64,000 nt of DNA from Trachythela sp. YZ-2020 (Eukaryota > Cnidaria > Anthozoa > Malacalcyonacea > Clavulariidae). Shown piece by piece: positions 9,031 through 20,556 of the stretch. The notes beneath the pieces were generated by a model. That model searched no databases and was not told where the DNA came from. It saw only the letters and a list, made by a program, of their open reading frames with translations. Positions within the stretch are counted from its first letter, which is position 1. Every line of letters starts with the position of its first letter. The translations under genes and the position numbers were made by a program. The stretch spans positions 248,001 to 312,000 of the forward strand of contig JADLSH010000112.1 of NCBI GenBank assembly GCA_016169945.1, written 5' to 3'.

Positions 9031-10900
9031 CCCTTTTTTTTATTTATTTATTTATTTATTAATTTTATAATCAAAAATAATTGAAGGCGCAGACAACAGG
9101 ACAAATAGAGTCCCAAATTAAGTCCTGCCATACAAAGGTGTACAACATTATACTACATATACATATATATATATACTACATTACTAATTAACACAATGAC
9201 ATATTTACAGAGTTTCAAACAATTACAATTGAACACTATTATTATTTCTTCAACCGAAACTTTCTTCAACCGAAACTTCAGTAAATTGTGTTGGAGTGAC
9301 CAGGGCAGTGTTTGATGGAGGGGAACATGGGTTGCTGCGGCAAGGAAGAAACACAGAGGCAAATAATTTGTTTAGAGCATCAGCTTTATCACTCGATGTG
9401 CTAAATTCTGAGTCAGCTAGGGTCATAGTATCAGGTAATGTAGATTTGCTTGATTTTGATTTTAAAAATTTCCCAAATTCTTTGGGATTTGAATTTATTT
9501 TATCAGCAAGACTCCTAATATAAAAACGCTTTTGGGTTTTAATCATACGTTTAACTGACCTGCGTAGTTCACGAAATTTTTCCCAAAGCAATGCCGAATT
9601 AGATTTCTTTGCACGTTTCCTAGTAGACTCTTTTTGATGGAGTATGTAGATAATTTCGCTTGTAAAATAAGGAGGTGTATACGTTTTCGAGGTTTGCCTG
9701 CTCGGTATATAGGTATCAACAGCAGCAAGGAAGGTATCCTTCCATTTGGACCATGCAATATCAATATCATTTTCACCGAGAACAAGATCCGTCAATGGCA
9801 AGAGATTTAAGGATTCGCGTAGAGCTACAAAATCACCCTTATTGTAGTTGTACATTTTCCTCTTCGCTGGCATTTTTGGCTTGTGATCGAGTAAGACATC
9901 AAACACAATCGACTTGTGATCAGATTTGAGAGAGACAGCTTTCATCATCCGTAGATTCGATATTTTCCACAAGGTACTCATCGGTTGTTAAGACCAAGTC
10001 AAGTATGTTTGAGCCACGAGTTGGAGAAGAAACAAATTGAAACAAACCACGATCTTGTAATGAATCTGTGAAAGAAGTCTCAAACGATGTACCAGGGAAT
10101 CCCGAGCCATTTATCCACTGGATGGTTGGAAAGTTGAAATCACCAAGCAAAATAATGTCTTTTAGATTAGATTTGAAAGCGAAATCTATAAAACTGTTTA
10201 AGTTTTGTAGGAAGTCCCTATCTGCGTTAGGTGGTCCATAACACACAGCAATAAGAACTCGTTTGAAAAGTGTTTTAATAATGATGCTCGTTAATTCCAG
10301 GGATTCACAATTGAATATAAAAGGCTCAGTACTTATAGAATCTTTTATCGCTAGCAAAACACCACCTCCACGCTTGCCAGTTGGACGATCTTTACAAAAG
10401 ATTTGATACCCGTTTGGAATAATTTCATAAGCAGTAATGGAATTATTTAACCAGGTCTCTGTACGAGCAAAAACATCGAATTGGTTTGTCAATACAATGT
10501 CTTGAAAGCAGGACAATTTATTCTCGCGACAGTTGGTCAAGTTATCAAATTGAACAGACTTAAGACTTCGTACATTTTGCAGAGTAAACTTAAGGGATTT
10601 AGTTTATGATATAGTGTTAGATTTACTTTCATTAGATGGACCAGGATTACGTTCCACATTAAAAGGGGCATTACTATTGGTATAGTACCGAAATCTTGAA
10701 GCCAGATATTTTTTACGCCGATTGAATTTAATGTTAATCAATTGTTTTTGGTCATACGCATCAGAACCCGTACATTCAAAGGTATTAACTGAATTTAATT
10801 GAGATTGGGCTGAGCCGCAAGACCTGAAAAAGTCGACAAGAAAAAATCCAAATAGAAACGAACAGAGCACCAAAGAAAATCCGTAGTTGCGCATCATGAC
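9031..10900 (-). mobile_element. LINE copy 2, endonuclease kept, RT deleted
   Basis: Read on the minus strand: an ORF2 start region with NVERNPGPS (10897-10604), the endonuclease (10560-9920), a linker to RT (to 9250), then directly a 3' UTR and a (AAAT)n-type tail ending in A's at 9031-9060. All RT motifs are missing between about 9250 and the 3' UTR. The 5' boundary is uncertain; 5' UTR sequence may reach about 11,270. Confidence 0.75.
9250..10897 (-). pseudogene. LINE copy 2 ORF2: N-terminus and APE-type endonuclease
   Basis: The frame starts at 10897 with a hydrophobic N-terminus and NPGPS, meets an in-frame stop at 10604, then continues in frame with LQNVRSLKS. That is the start of an apurinic/apyrimidinic-type endonuclease, which nicks the target DNA. 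Further motifs are TETWLN, RGGGVLLAI, LLGDFNFPTIQW, SSPTRGSNILDLVL and, after a 1-base frameshift at about 9935, SDHKSIVFD (catalytic His region). The linker WEKFRELRRSVKRMIKTQKR leads to EVSVEESFG at 9250, where RT should begin but is deleted. Two lesions plus the deletion make it dead. Confidence 0.8.
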
Positions 10901-10960
10901 AATTTATAAAACAGTGCATATTACATGAGCATGTATGCCAGACAAAGCAGGGAAAATCCC

Positions 10961-11490
10961 AACTCAAAGAAATTGGAGCAGGTCAAAAGGTCACGTTGTC
11001 CAAACAAATGATGGCTTCGCTATACGAATACAAAGAACAATATTTTGAAAACAATACCACGAAAAAAGTTAAACAATCCACAAAAATAAGGTAGTGGGTC
11101 ACCAGAGATATTGATCAAGCGAGGAAAAACAAATAGAACATAAAGTATCTGCAATGAGCATATACGAACAAATATAGTTGTTGCCACGGTAACTCGAGGT
11201 GAGACGCCGCAAATTATTCAAAAATCCCAACGGTTTATTAATGTGTCCTATATTACTCAGGGTCTCTCTCGAGCGCTGCACGCAAGATTAGCAAAGATTA
11301 AGATTATAGCAAAGATTAATTGGGGGAGAGCAAGACACGCTTACATGAAGTTTCCGAGGGGGAAAGGAAGGCGAGAGGGGGGCGACGGGAAGGCGGAAGA
11401 AAGAAGAGCCTCTGCCAGTTAATGTTTTAATATGGCGCCCAAATTCCGTGATAGACTGGGGGGAATGGGGCACATTTTAAAAATTGTATA
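10961..11490. other. Non-coding, locally GC- and purine-rich
   Basis: No gene. A purine-rich run (AGGGGGAAAGG, GGCGAGAGGGGGGCGACGGG) occupies 11355-11395 and could be a promoter-proximal CpG-containing segment for the small ORF that follows. I have no direct evidence of transcription. Confidence 0.4.
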
Positions 11491-11503
11491 AAAATGGCGA
11501 CTG

Positions 11504-11770
11504 ATGAGCATCTGTTTTGCATTGCAAAAATGTTGCTCAAAATGTTACGAATGCTGTGGTACAACACTCGAAACTGTTCATTTTTTCGTGGAAGGTAGTG
11601 GGCTAAAACATCATTTTAGAACCATGCATAGTGGGACTGTACTAAGCGAAGAAATTTTGGGTGAATGCAAGAAGATATTCACTAATTTACACAGGGCAGA
11701 AACAGCCGAAGTGATTCAGAAACTATCCGCAATACGTTTACAGAAACAGATAAATATTGCTTCACATTAA
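11504..11770 (+). CDS. Small unrecognised ORF (88 codons)
   Basis: An ATG at 11504 opens 88 codons ending at a TAA at 11770. The N-terminus is cysteine-rich (CCSKCYECC) and a GLKHHFRTMHSG segment could suggest a degenerate zinc finger. A second ATG in another frame (11494, in ATGGCGACTGATG) is better placed for translation but stops after about 30 codons. A GC-rich stretch lies just upstream. I do not recognise the product; it may be a first exon or chance. Confidence 0.25.
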   Translation: MSICFALQKCCSKCYECCGTTLETVHFFVEGSGLKHHFRTMHSGTVLSEEILGECKKIFTNLHRAETAEVIQKLSAIRLQKQINIASH

Positions 11771-13122
11771 TTTGTATCGATATAGATTTATTGATATATG
11801 AATTTTAGTGACATTTTCTATGCACAGGACATGGATGTTTAGGGATGTTCAGTTACTATATTATATTGACCATGCAACTTTAAAGTGGTGGTCAAGTCAA
11901 AATGTAAACAAACTGGCAGATAAAAAATATGATATTAATATGTTCTGGTTGAGTATGCTTTAAATAAACAGACTGGAGTTTCTGATTTTGAAGATATTGA
12001 AACAATACTAAATTAATTTGGGTATTGACTATTGTTTACATGTATAGAGACTGTCACATAGCGCAGAACAGACTTGACCGCCTCTTAAAGGGAAAACACT
12101 GATAAAATATTTTATATATCTGTTACTATTTTATATCTGTTACTGTTTCATAAATTAATGTTTTATAAAGAGGGTGCTAGAAGCGGTGAACTGGAAGAGG
12201 TCCTTATCCCAAGCTAATCGCAATTTCCATTTTACCCCTTCAAGACCCTCTAAACAATAAAGTAATGGTTCATCTTTAAAAAGTACTGTACAGTTTTCCA
12301 ACAGCCCAGACAGTAGTCCTACATGTGATTGTTTACATAATTTCATTATTTCAATAGCAATTCTACCAGTTTACATGCACACATTATTTTGTTTTTGGAA
12401 CTCATACATGACAAGACCTTGGAAATAAGATTCCCAAGCACAGACAACAGCAGGCTTTCATTGAAAATCATGTGAAAAATCTGATAATTACTGATAAGAC
12501 AAACCAACTATATGTAACCATCTATAGGCTTTAAGAAAGACTGTACACAATGAAAATGAAACAATTGTTTTAACAAATCTTATGCAAAGGAACTGATGGA
12601 TTTTTTATTGAGTTGTTGTTGAATTCTTAATTAACCATTTAGGAAGAAAGTGAATCTTTATGTGACTATTCCATGTTCACTGTAACACATGTTGACCCAA
12701 ATACAATATCAACCGCAGCAGCAATTGACATCATGGCAAGAAATCAACGAGAAGCCACAAAATTATATGGCTTGGTTCTGAGGCACAAAGGGTTCCTGGA
12801 ACCTCTGGGGGGGGTTACCTTGTGAAGTCACTGTGATGGAATGGCACTGTGGAAGCAACAGACATGGTCAAACCTATAAAGTTTGGGACAACAAGGAGGA
12901 AAATAAAATGTGATAAAATTATTGTAATGAACTAAATGAACTCTAGATGTTTGAAATATTATTACTATGCCTGTTAGGGTTGACAAATACTAAGAGTCAT
13001 GTAAGTAGTTTGTGTCAATTGCATACATTAAACTTATTGCTGAGGATGCAGTAAGGCAGCACAAAAATTATGTTGTCCTGAATTAGGTAGCCCCAATGAA
13101 GTTGCATATAAAATCGGGAGCA
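11771..13122. other. Mostly non-coding, one possible exon
   Basis: AT-rich and without repeats I can delimit. A short frame on the minus strand at 12155-12346 is unsupported. The only coding-like segment is at 12643-12825. Confidence 0.5.
12643..12825 (+). CDS. Possible internal/terminal exon, unknown protein
   Basis: A good acceptor (polypyrimidine-poor but TTTAG) precedes an open frame EESESLCDYSMFTVTHVD ... AAAIDIMARNQREATKLYGL, ending at a TGA after a G8 run at 12808-12814. The amino-acid composition looks coding. No partner exon was found with confidence, and the G-run may hide a frameshift. Not recognised. Confidence 0.25.
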   Translation, partial: EESESLCDYSMFTVTHVDPNTISTAAAIDIMARNQREATKLYGLVLRHKGFLEPLGGVTL

Positions 13123-13126
13123 TTAA

Positions 13127-14098
13127 CTCTTTCTGGACGGTCGCATTTTAATTATGTTGTCGCAAGTTGTCGCAAGAGCACTTTAAGTACGATCTCCTTT
13201 GCAAAATATTTACCCCCTGGCAATGAAATTAACACCATTGGAATCCTTACAAAATAAGCTTTTTAACAGTGGGCTATTTTGCCGACTAAACATTACAGAA
13301 TCAAAAATACTAAAAGTTTAATCCCAAACATACCTTCAGTTCAAATCAAACAATCTTTAATATCTTTTAATATCTTTAATATCTTGAAAGACTTCTAATG
13401 GTCGAAATTTAGCTTTTTATCTGTTTCTTTAGGCTGTAAAACGTGCCTTCGATAGGGCTTTTAGAAATATTTATTTTGAATTTTTTTTTATTTATCGGGA
13501 ATTTTCCAGCATGCACGCGCTTGCCGTAGTTTGACTATATATGGTTTGCCCACGCGCTTCAGTCCCGACAAAAATATCTTATATAGGGTATTGTACCCTG
13601 GGGAATTCATTCCGGCCACTTAAAAAACCATAGCAACAGTCTTTGTTTGTGTTTGGGCCTTTTCCGGTTGTTTTTGTCTGAAATTCCGGTTTGACCCGTA
13701 CGCTACATTTCAAATTTCGCCGTAACTTTGTCAATTTTTATTGTGTTTCTTTGCAACTTGGTCAGTATGTACTGTTTTTAAAGCTCTAAAACGGTGTATT
13801 AGCCAAGATCACACGGTTTTTAAAACAGAAGTTATAATCGACCAAAGGTACTGAATATATAATTAGTTTACGATAATAATAAATATCAGATTACAAAGGT
13901 GTTAAAACTCACGGAGATCTGTAAAACAATGTGTTAGCGATTTGTTTGGCATTAGCCAAGAACAGGTGTGTTTGCTGAATCGATTTGTAATCGATTGGTG
14001 GTATTTTCGTCCGTTTTGGGTGAGGGGCGCCAAAGATACAAGCGCTCAAAGTCATCAGCTTTTGGAAGCTGATATTCGACGCTACCGTCTAGAAAGAG
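13127..14098. mobile_element. TTAA-flanked MITE (piggyBac-like), intact copy
   Basis: It is flanked by TTAA at 13123-13126 and 14099-14102. The terminal inverted repeats are CTCTTTCTGGACGGTCGC at the left and the reverse complement of CTCTTTCTAGACGGTAGCG at the right. It is 972 bp with no transposase ORF. TTAA targets are typical of piggyBac. A rearranged second copy lies in inverted orientation at 57046-57553 plus 59194-59490. Confidence 0.8.
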
Positions 14099-14289
14099 TT
14101 AAATACTGAACAACGAGTTAGTTGTTTGTTATTTAATAAATTGCGCAGACGTTTTCCCACAGTGTTACCACAGTCACTAGCTAGAAAAAAATTGTAAGCC
14201 GTAAGAAGCAACCACAAAGAGAACACAGAAAAAAATTGTTTGTCTTGGAAATATTTTCATCCCCCCCCCCTCCAAAAAAATAATGGTCC

Positions 14290-14640
14290 GTCCCTAAATT
14301 GGCAAATCATTTCCACAGCGTAAAATGCTATCAAACCACTTCCAATACTTACTAAAAATACTCCCTCAACTCTTGCCATGTTCAAAATAGTACAGAAAAT
14401 TAAAAATATAGTTGGTTTGATGGATAATTTTCACTGTAAAATTAAAATTTTTACTCATGTTTACAATTCTCGCCCTTCAGTATTCCGCCATCTTGAAATA
14501 GTTAATATCAATCCAGTATCATTATAATTATGTCATTTTAATCTAGGCTGTCGCTGATTGGCTACAAGCATGGTACGGCACAGATAACAAAGCGATAGCA
14601 ATATATCTGCATTCACAGATACAACTAGTGATCCAAGGAT
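14290..14640 (+). repeat. Dispersed repeat family 2, copy A
   Basis: The block starting AATTGGCAAATCATTTCCAC and ending near ATATCTGC is repeated with about one difference per ten bases at 58780-59190 in the same orientation. It includes CGCTGATTGGCTACAAGC, CCGCCATCTTGAAATA and GTTTACAATTCTC segments. The class is unknown. A C/A homopolymer at 14261-14280 marks its left side. Confidence 0.7.
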
Positions 14641-17600
14641 AATGCAAAGTTTTAAAAGACAAACGCTATGTTACATGGTTTATAGCACATACATAATTGT
14701 TGTGCATCCATGTCGTGTTGTGTTGATATTTGCATATTACGTATTTACATGAGCAATTTTCATTAGGCAATTATTACCTTTACTATTTTTATTTGCCCTT
14801 GAAAATTGATGAAATGTGACAAGGTTTTGAAAAGCTAGCATGCCAGTTTTTCAACAAGTACACATTTCATCATTCGTAATTGTAAATTCACGATGAGTGA
14901 TTTATGTTTTTACCAATATATTATAGTAAGCAGATAAAATTGTCTTTTGTTTACGGTTGCAATATTTGATTAGTTTTACTTTTATTTAATAGTTTAAACG
15001 ATATGTTATAATAAAACAAATATATCAACTCAACCTCGATTATTTCAAATTTTATTTATTACATTGTGTATATAAAATTTCGAGAGTACAGACAAATCAG
15101 GACCGTAGCTAAGGGGGATGTCTCAGAGAAAACAAAAAATGTCACAGCGTTTGTATATAGTACCCCACAAACTATGAGATTCATATTCAGAAAATTGAAT
15201 CCTATTCAGAAGTGCAAAGTTTCAGTCCAAAGTTACAAAAGCGACTGAAATTGTTTTTTTATTGAGATCATTTCCATTGGAATGTGTCACAAATACGAAC
15301 TTCATTTTCCAAATTAAAATTACTAATCATTGATTTATTTAAACGGAAATACTGAAATTGCGGTCCAAAGCAATTATAGCGACATAAACTGAAAATTGAA
15401 AACTTAACTGTTTGAACTGAACGAAAAATCCCATTCTGCAGTCATTTAACTGCCCAACGAAAAGTGATGTTGATGAGCTTATTTTAACTCTTTTCATTCT
15501 ATTCAGTTTTGTTGCAAAGTCTGATATTTTTGTCAAAGATGACAAAATAATTTAGCATAAAAAACTTAATAGATGCTGCAGCAGAATCAGAGGCAAGATT
15601 ATAAAAATCACATTTTCCCAATAAATTATGCATACACTGAGGTCATGAGGTATAAACGTTCCTACGTTACCAAAATGAAAAAGATAACAAGCTCCAATAT
15701 TTTATATAGATTTTATAGTGCTGAAATGTGCAGTCTAAATTGTGTATTTTATTATGGGTATAACATAACTCTGAATACTATAGAACGTTCACCCAGAATG
15801 CAGGAAATAACATTTCAGAGGCCCAAAAGTTTCAGGATCGTCTTAATTGAGGTCTGTATGCGTATTGCCTTATGTTTTATACATACGCTATGTTAACTGA
15901 GGGTTCCGTAATCACTTGTAAACTAATGATTTTGAACATCCATATAAAATACATTCGAAACAATGTTATTCGGAAATTTAGAGATCCATTCGGAAATTTT
16001 TCATCTGCACCCCCCAACCATCAGAGGTTAACTACGGCCCTGAGTACGGTTGTACACAGACTACTAAAATAATGGCTAAGCGAAACTAGAAAGTATATAG
16101 AACGCATCATACATCATAGTCATATATACAGAAGCATCCTCACCAAAATCCCATTCTTATTTGTAAACAACTGCCCCGTCAACGGAGATGTGAAGAATTT
16201 TAAAATGCGAATTGCCCAATACATTTATACCGGAAGTTCAGAATGAAGAATTATAAAAGAAATCTAGCTTGTTTGTCCTATTAATATTGCATAACAAATG
16301 TCAAATTTCAAAATTATGCAGTTCATACTACACTCTGGCGACTCTACAAATTACACTCTACAAGTCTACAGACAGAGTATAGCAACTTCTACTATCTATA
16401 AAATTGACAATACAGTAGCCGTATTAATGTGTATAAATTGTATGCAAGTCTACTTGCCTTAGATCGCTGGTAAAATCCAATGCCATATACTATTACTATA
16501 ACATATTCGATATTTATGGTAATATATGAAGGCCAAAGGGATCATCGGGTCTTGAATCTTGTATTTGAATTTTTTATATGTATAACCAGCACCAACTACC
16601 AAGTCCAAAATATGTGACATGTTTGAGCACAGGTAGCCCGCTATTGGGTTGCTTTTAGCTGTTTAGTTCAATAGATTGTATTGTAAAAACCACATGAAGT
16701 ATCACCTTTCTTTATTCAACTGCTGACATAATAGCGCAGGCGCCGTTTTTTCTTTCAGCGCACACCAATTGATCACTATATGTATAATATTTTCCTAAGG
16801 TTGGCAACTTTCAGCCAAATTTTCACATATACGGACTATACACACAAACTTACACATGAAAATACTCGTACTTACATGCAAAAATATACAAAAAAAAATA
16901 TATCTATGTGGGCATTGACTTCCCTAAAACGTTTCCCAAACTTTTTGTTGTTTTCAAGCAATTGCGAACACAAGAACTTTGCGAAAATACAAACTTTTTT
17001 GGGTTGAATTTTGTGAAAAATCGCCAGGATCCAAAATCCTGCCTGACGTCAAAAAAACTGAAGATTAGATTGGTTGGTTGAAGTAAACAAAATTTTAGCG
17101 GGAACGTCAAAAATCTCACAAACCGGGGGGTTTTTCTTTGAAGCTTTTTAAATGAAACTAGACCGCGAAGGAGAAAATCTAAATTGGTTATATTCGACCG
17201 CGAATACAAATACAAGACTTTTGACCGGTAAGTAAATATTTGTTTTTTCGTATTTATTCTCACAAATATCTTTGAAATTTCACGAAGTTTGTCCTATTTC
17301 ACTCGCGCAATGACATTAAAGTACGTCAAAAATACCTATGTGCAGACGAGGAAGAAAGCCATAAAAACAAATAATTTTAACCAATTTTAATAGTATTTTT
17401 GATGGAAGACAACCTAGAACGAAGAAAAGAAGCTTTTCCGACGAGAAGGTGCTTTGTATGGTAAGTGAAATTACTGTATTTACCCAATTTATGTTGTTTT
17501 GTTTTTCATTTATAAAAAGCAAGAACAGTGTCGGACAATGCTAAATACAACAATTTAATTAAAATTTAAGCATGCAATGCAAGGTCAGGTCAAGAGCGTC

Positions 17601-17900
17601 AAGGTCAAGGCCAGGGCACCCACTATCAAAGGTTACTTAAATGAGCCGTAAAAACTGTCAAAAATGTCAGCTACGAAGTGGGCAATATGTCAGTAAAATG
17701 CTGAAACTGTCATGACGAACGTTAAGTCGAAAAAGCCAAAAAGCTACAGTATTTTGACGGCTCCGTGCAATGGTTCACATCAAGCCAGTTTACGGCCTTA
17801 GCTTTTAATTTTATATATTTACTATAGAATAGCGGTTTTGAGCAGCTTAAACATTTATCCTCGTCTGCTGGTTTTAATTAATATTGTTTCAAATGAGGTA
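14641..17900. other. Long AT-rich non-coding stretch
   Basis: No gene with coding character. It contains a 25-bp segment at 16628-16653 (CAGGTAGCCCGCTATTGGG) whose reverse complement recurs at about 54652-54677, suggesting another transposon end. Short open frames at 15573-15896 and 16904-17263 look like chance. Confidence 0.5.
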
Positions 17901-17908
17901 TACACATT

Positions 17909-18047
17909 CAGTAGCATAGCCAGCCTGATTATTTGGCCCCGCATGCAAATTTTAAATCATTATTCATTTGTTTAGAAATTGATTGTTTTCTCGAACACGA
18001 AAATATTTGCATAGCGGGACCAAATAGTCGAGCTGGCCTCGTCACTG
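17909..18047. mobile_element. hAT-type MITE, 139 bp, 8-bp TSD
   Basis: Perfect 8-bp direct repeats TACACATT at 17901-17908 and 18048-18055 flank an element that begins CAGTAGCATAGCCAGC and ends ...GCTGGCCTCGTCACTG. The TIRs are about 32 bp and imperfect. CAGTG-type ends with 8-bp TSDs are the hAT signature. Confidence 0.9.
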
Positions 18048-18791
18048 TACACATTTAAAATACTATAAAAGAGCATTCAAGTGTCATATCGAAGCCTGGT
18101 AAACACAATAAAAGTATATAGCCCCGATGCCCATACTGTATTTAAGAGTTTGTTTTAAAATTCACTTACCCAAATCCTGAAAACGGCGATCGCATTGCAA
18201 ACAATACAAATTTTCCTCTTTTTATGTGTCAATGTTTTAAAATCATACCATCAATATTAAACGAAATGCCAACGAACTCAGTGTGCATGTAGCCAATGTT
18301 CAGTTAAAATTTTCAGTATAATAGTCATATACGTATTTCAAACCATTCGTTACGATGTCCACACAATTGTTGGAATGCCTTGAAACACTCCGATCAAGCA
18401 GGTGAGACTGTTTAGATATGTAAAACAAATATCCCCGGCCAATTTAGTTGAAAAAGAAGCATATCAAAGCCATAGGCAGCCTGCAAGAACACTTTAATCC
18501 ATCCCAGACAGACACGGCTAGTAGATATTCTTCATTAAATGCCAATTGAGACCAGTGAGGACATGAGTTAGTTAAGAAAATAAATTTTAAAGATATCTTT
18601 TTGCTTTGTAAATCCTGCTCAAAACATCTTCGATCGTGTCGACTGTCAAACACGTGCGTGATTGACAGATCGATTATGATTTATGAAAAATATTCAAAGC
18701 CACGTCGGTTATTAGCTTCGGGCCAGTAAATATGTTTTTTAATCTTCCAATAAATATATTTTCCTAAACATTCCTAGATTTCAGATTAACT

Positions 18792-20454
18792 ATGACGTGC
18801 AGTGTAATATGGACAAAGGATCAGAACGATGCATTGAGAGTGGCTAAGACGGGACATAATCTTTGTATATTTGGGAAGTCAGGTAGGCACATTTGGTACA
18901 TAATATATATAAATATATATGCATGCATAGGTAGCAAACCAACATTTATTTTCCGCATGCTGTTCTTGCAACAGGATGCGGAAAATCTACCATCATCAAA
19001 GAAATTTATAGAGTTTTGTCTCAAAACGGAGGGAATTGCCAGATTGTATGTCCAAGCGGAGTTGCCTGCAAGGTCTACAATAATCTAGCAACGACCGTGA
19101 ACTCCTTCTATGGTCTGCAGACTGCTGAGTTACCAGTGCCGTTGCTCATAAAGCGATCACTTGAGCGAAAAAACATCGTTAAACAGATTCAATCTGTGGA
19201 CGTGCTAATCTGGGACGAGATTTCAATGTCGAGTTCACGAATGTTGCACATCGTCGATCTACTATTATTTCTGTCAGTTAAAGCCGATACATAGCTCATT
19301 AGATTCTGGAGATCCATCTCATCTACAAGTCTGCCCTTTTTGGCAAGGTTTTCCCCCATAGGATTGTTTTGGAGAAAGTGAAGAGGCAAAGTGAGAGTGA
19401 AGAAATGTTGAAGAATGCTTTAGATTGTTTACGAATGGGCATTTGTGATGATGAAACTGAGGCTTATCTTCGTGGACTGTCAAGCAACAACCCTGTAGGA
19501 AACGGTGCGACGACACGGCCGATTCACATTTTCTTTAAAAAGCTACCTGTGCACGTGCACAACTCGTATGCGCTATCGACCCTTCCAGGAGAAATTCTCA
19601 AGTACGAAAGCATCGACACAGGACGCATTGGCCTTCTAAAAGACACCATTCCAAAGATTTTAGACCTGAAGCGTGGGTGTGAAGTTATGCTATTATTTAA
19701 TATTAATAATTCATTGACGAACGGTACTTGTGGCACGTTCATAGGTCCAGATACCACTGACAGCACTAACAACAGCCTATTGGTTCAGTTTTTAAACGTT
19801 GGCGAGGTTGCTATAAGTAGAAAAACTTGGTATGTCTATAACAAGAACGGGCAAGTTCAAGCATCACAGACACAGTTTCCCTTGACCCTGTCATATGCCA
19901 TTACAGTGCATAAAGCTCAAAGCGCTACCCTTGAAAGTGCTGTGGTACACTGCAGTCAGGAGTTTGACGCTGGCCAGACATATGTGGCGGTGTTGAGAGT
20001 ACGCTCCGAGGAAAACATCAAGATTATCGGATTTCAGAAACGGTTTCTTCTAAGGCAACTGACACACATAGCGGAAATCCACACTGCGCAACATGGCGAC
20101 CCTGTTCCTTCATTCAGCTGTTGCAGAAACATTGAACTGGAGAGCATAAATTATGAGCTAGATTGTGACAAAGAGCCCTTCAATGATGACAACAACGTAG
20201 CCCTGGACGACAAAGACATGGAAAGCCACCACGATCTCATTCGTAAGTTTTACGCGACTAACCAGGGAAAGGAAGAAAGTTTTAGCGAGATTCTCCAACA
20301 ATTTGAAGAAGACGAAGATCCCTGCCCGTTAACCCATCCGCCATCATTTTTTTATGTAAAGACCTTCCTAGAGTCGTTGACCAAGGATGAAAATACGGAT
20401 GCTCTCAGTCAATCCATCAAAGAAGCTGCTGACAAGAGTTTTTTGAGCTGCTGA
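18792..20454 (+). pseudogene. Pif1-type DNA helicase, broken (N-terminal and motor part)
   Basis: A 5'-3' SF1B helicase of the Pif1/RecD type. Exon 1 (18792-18882) ends FGKSG, and a 92-bp intron (18883-18974, GT..AG) interrupts the Walker A box, which joins to GKSGCGKST. Exon 2 gives Walker B WDEISMSSSRML. A stop at 19292 and loss of the segment around motif III (the QLPPV-type block) follow, and the frame then resumes at about 19327 with YKSALFGKVFPHRIVLEKVK. Later motifs include RGCEVMLLFN and the motif VI region LSYAITVHKAQSATLE ... GQTYVAVLRV, where a canonical S in the ALSR box is missing. Such helicases are often multi-copy in mobile elements. The frame ends in a 22-bp tandem repeat. 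Confidence 0.8.
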
Positions 20455-20556
20455 CAAGAGTTTTTTGAGCTGCTGACAAGAGTTTTTTGAGCTGCTGACA
20501 AGAGTTTTTTGAGCTGCTGACAAGAGTTTTTTGAGCTGCTGACAAGAGTTTTTTGG
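20425..20556 (+). repeat. 22-bp tandem repeat, 6 copies, inside the helicase ORF
   Basis: The unit GCTGCTGACAAGAGTTTTTT plus GA is repeated at 20425, 20447, 20469, 20491, 20513 and 20535 with almost no variation. The length 22 is not a multiple of three, so each added unit changes frame, and the second unit introduces the TGA that ends the helicase frame. The near identity points to recent expansion (or slippage in the assembly). Confidence 0.95.

Noticed and set aside
15573..15896. 107-codon plus-strand frame
   Set aside because: AT-rich composition, no recognisable motif, no neighbouring exons; likely chance.
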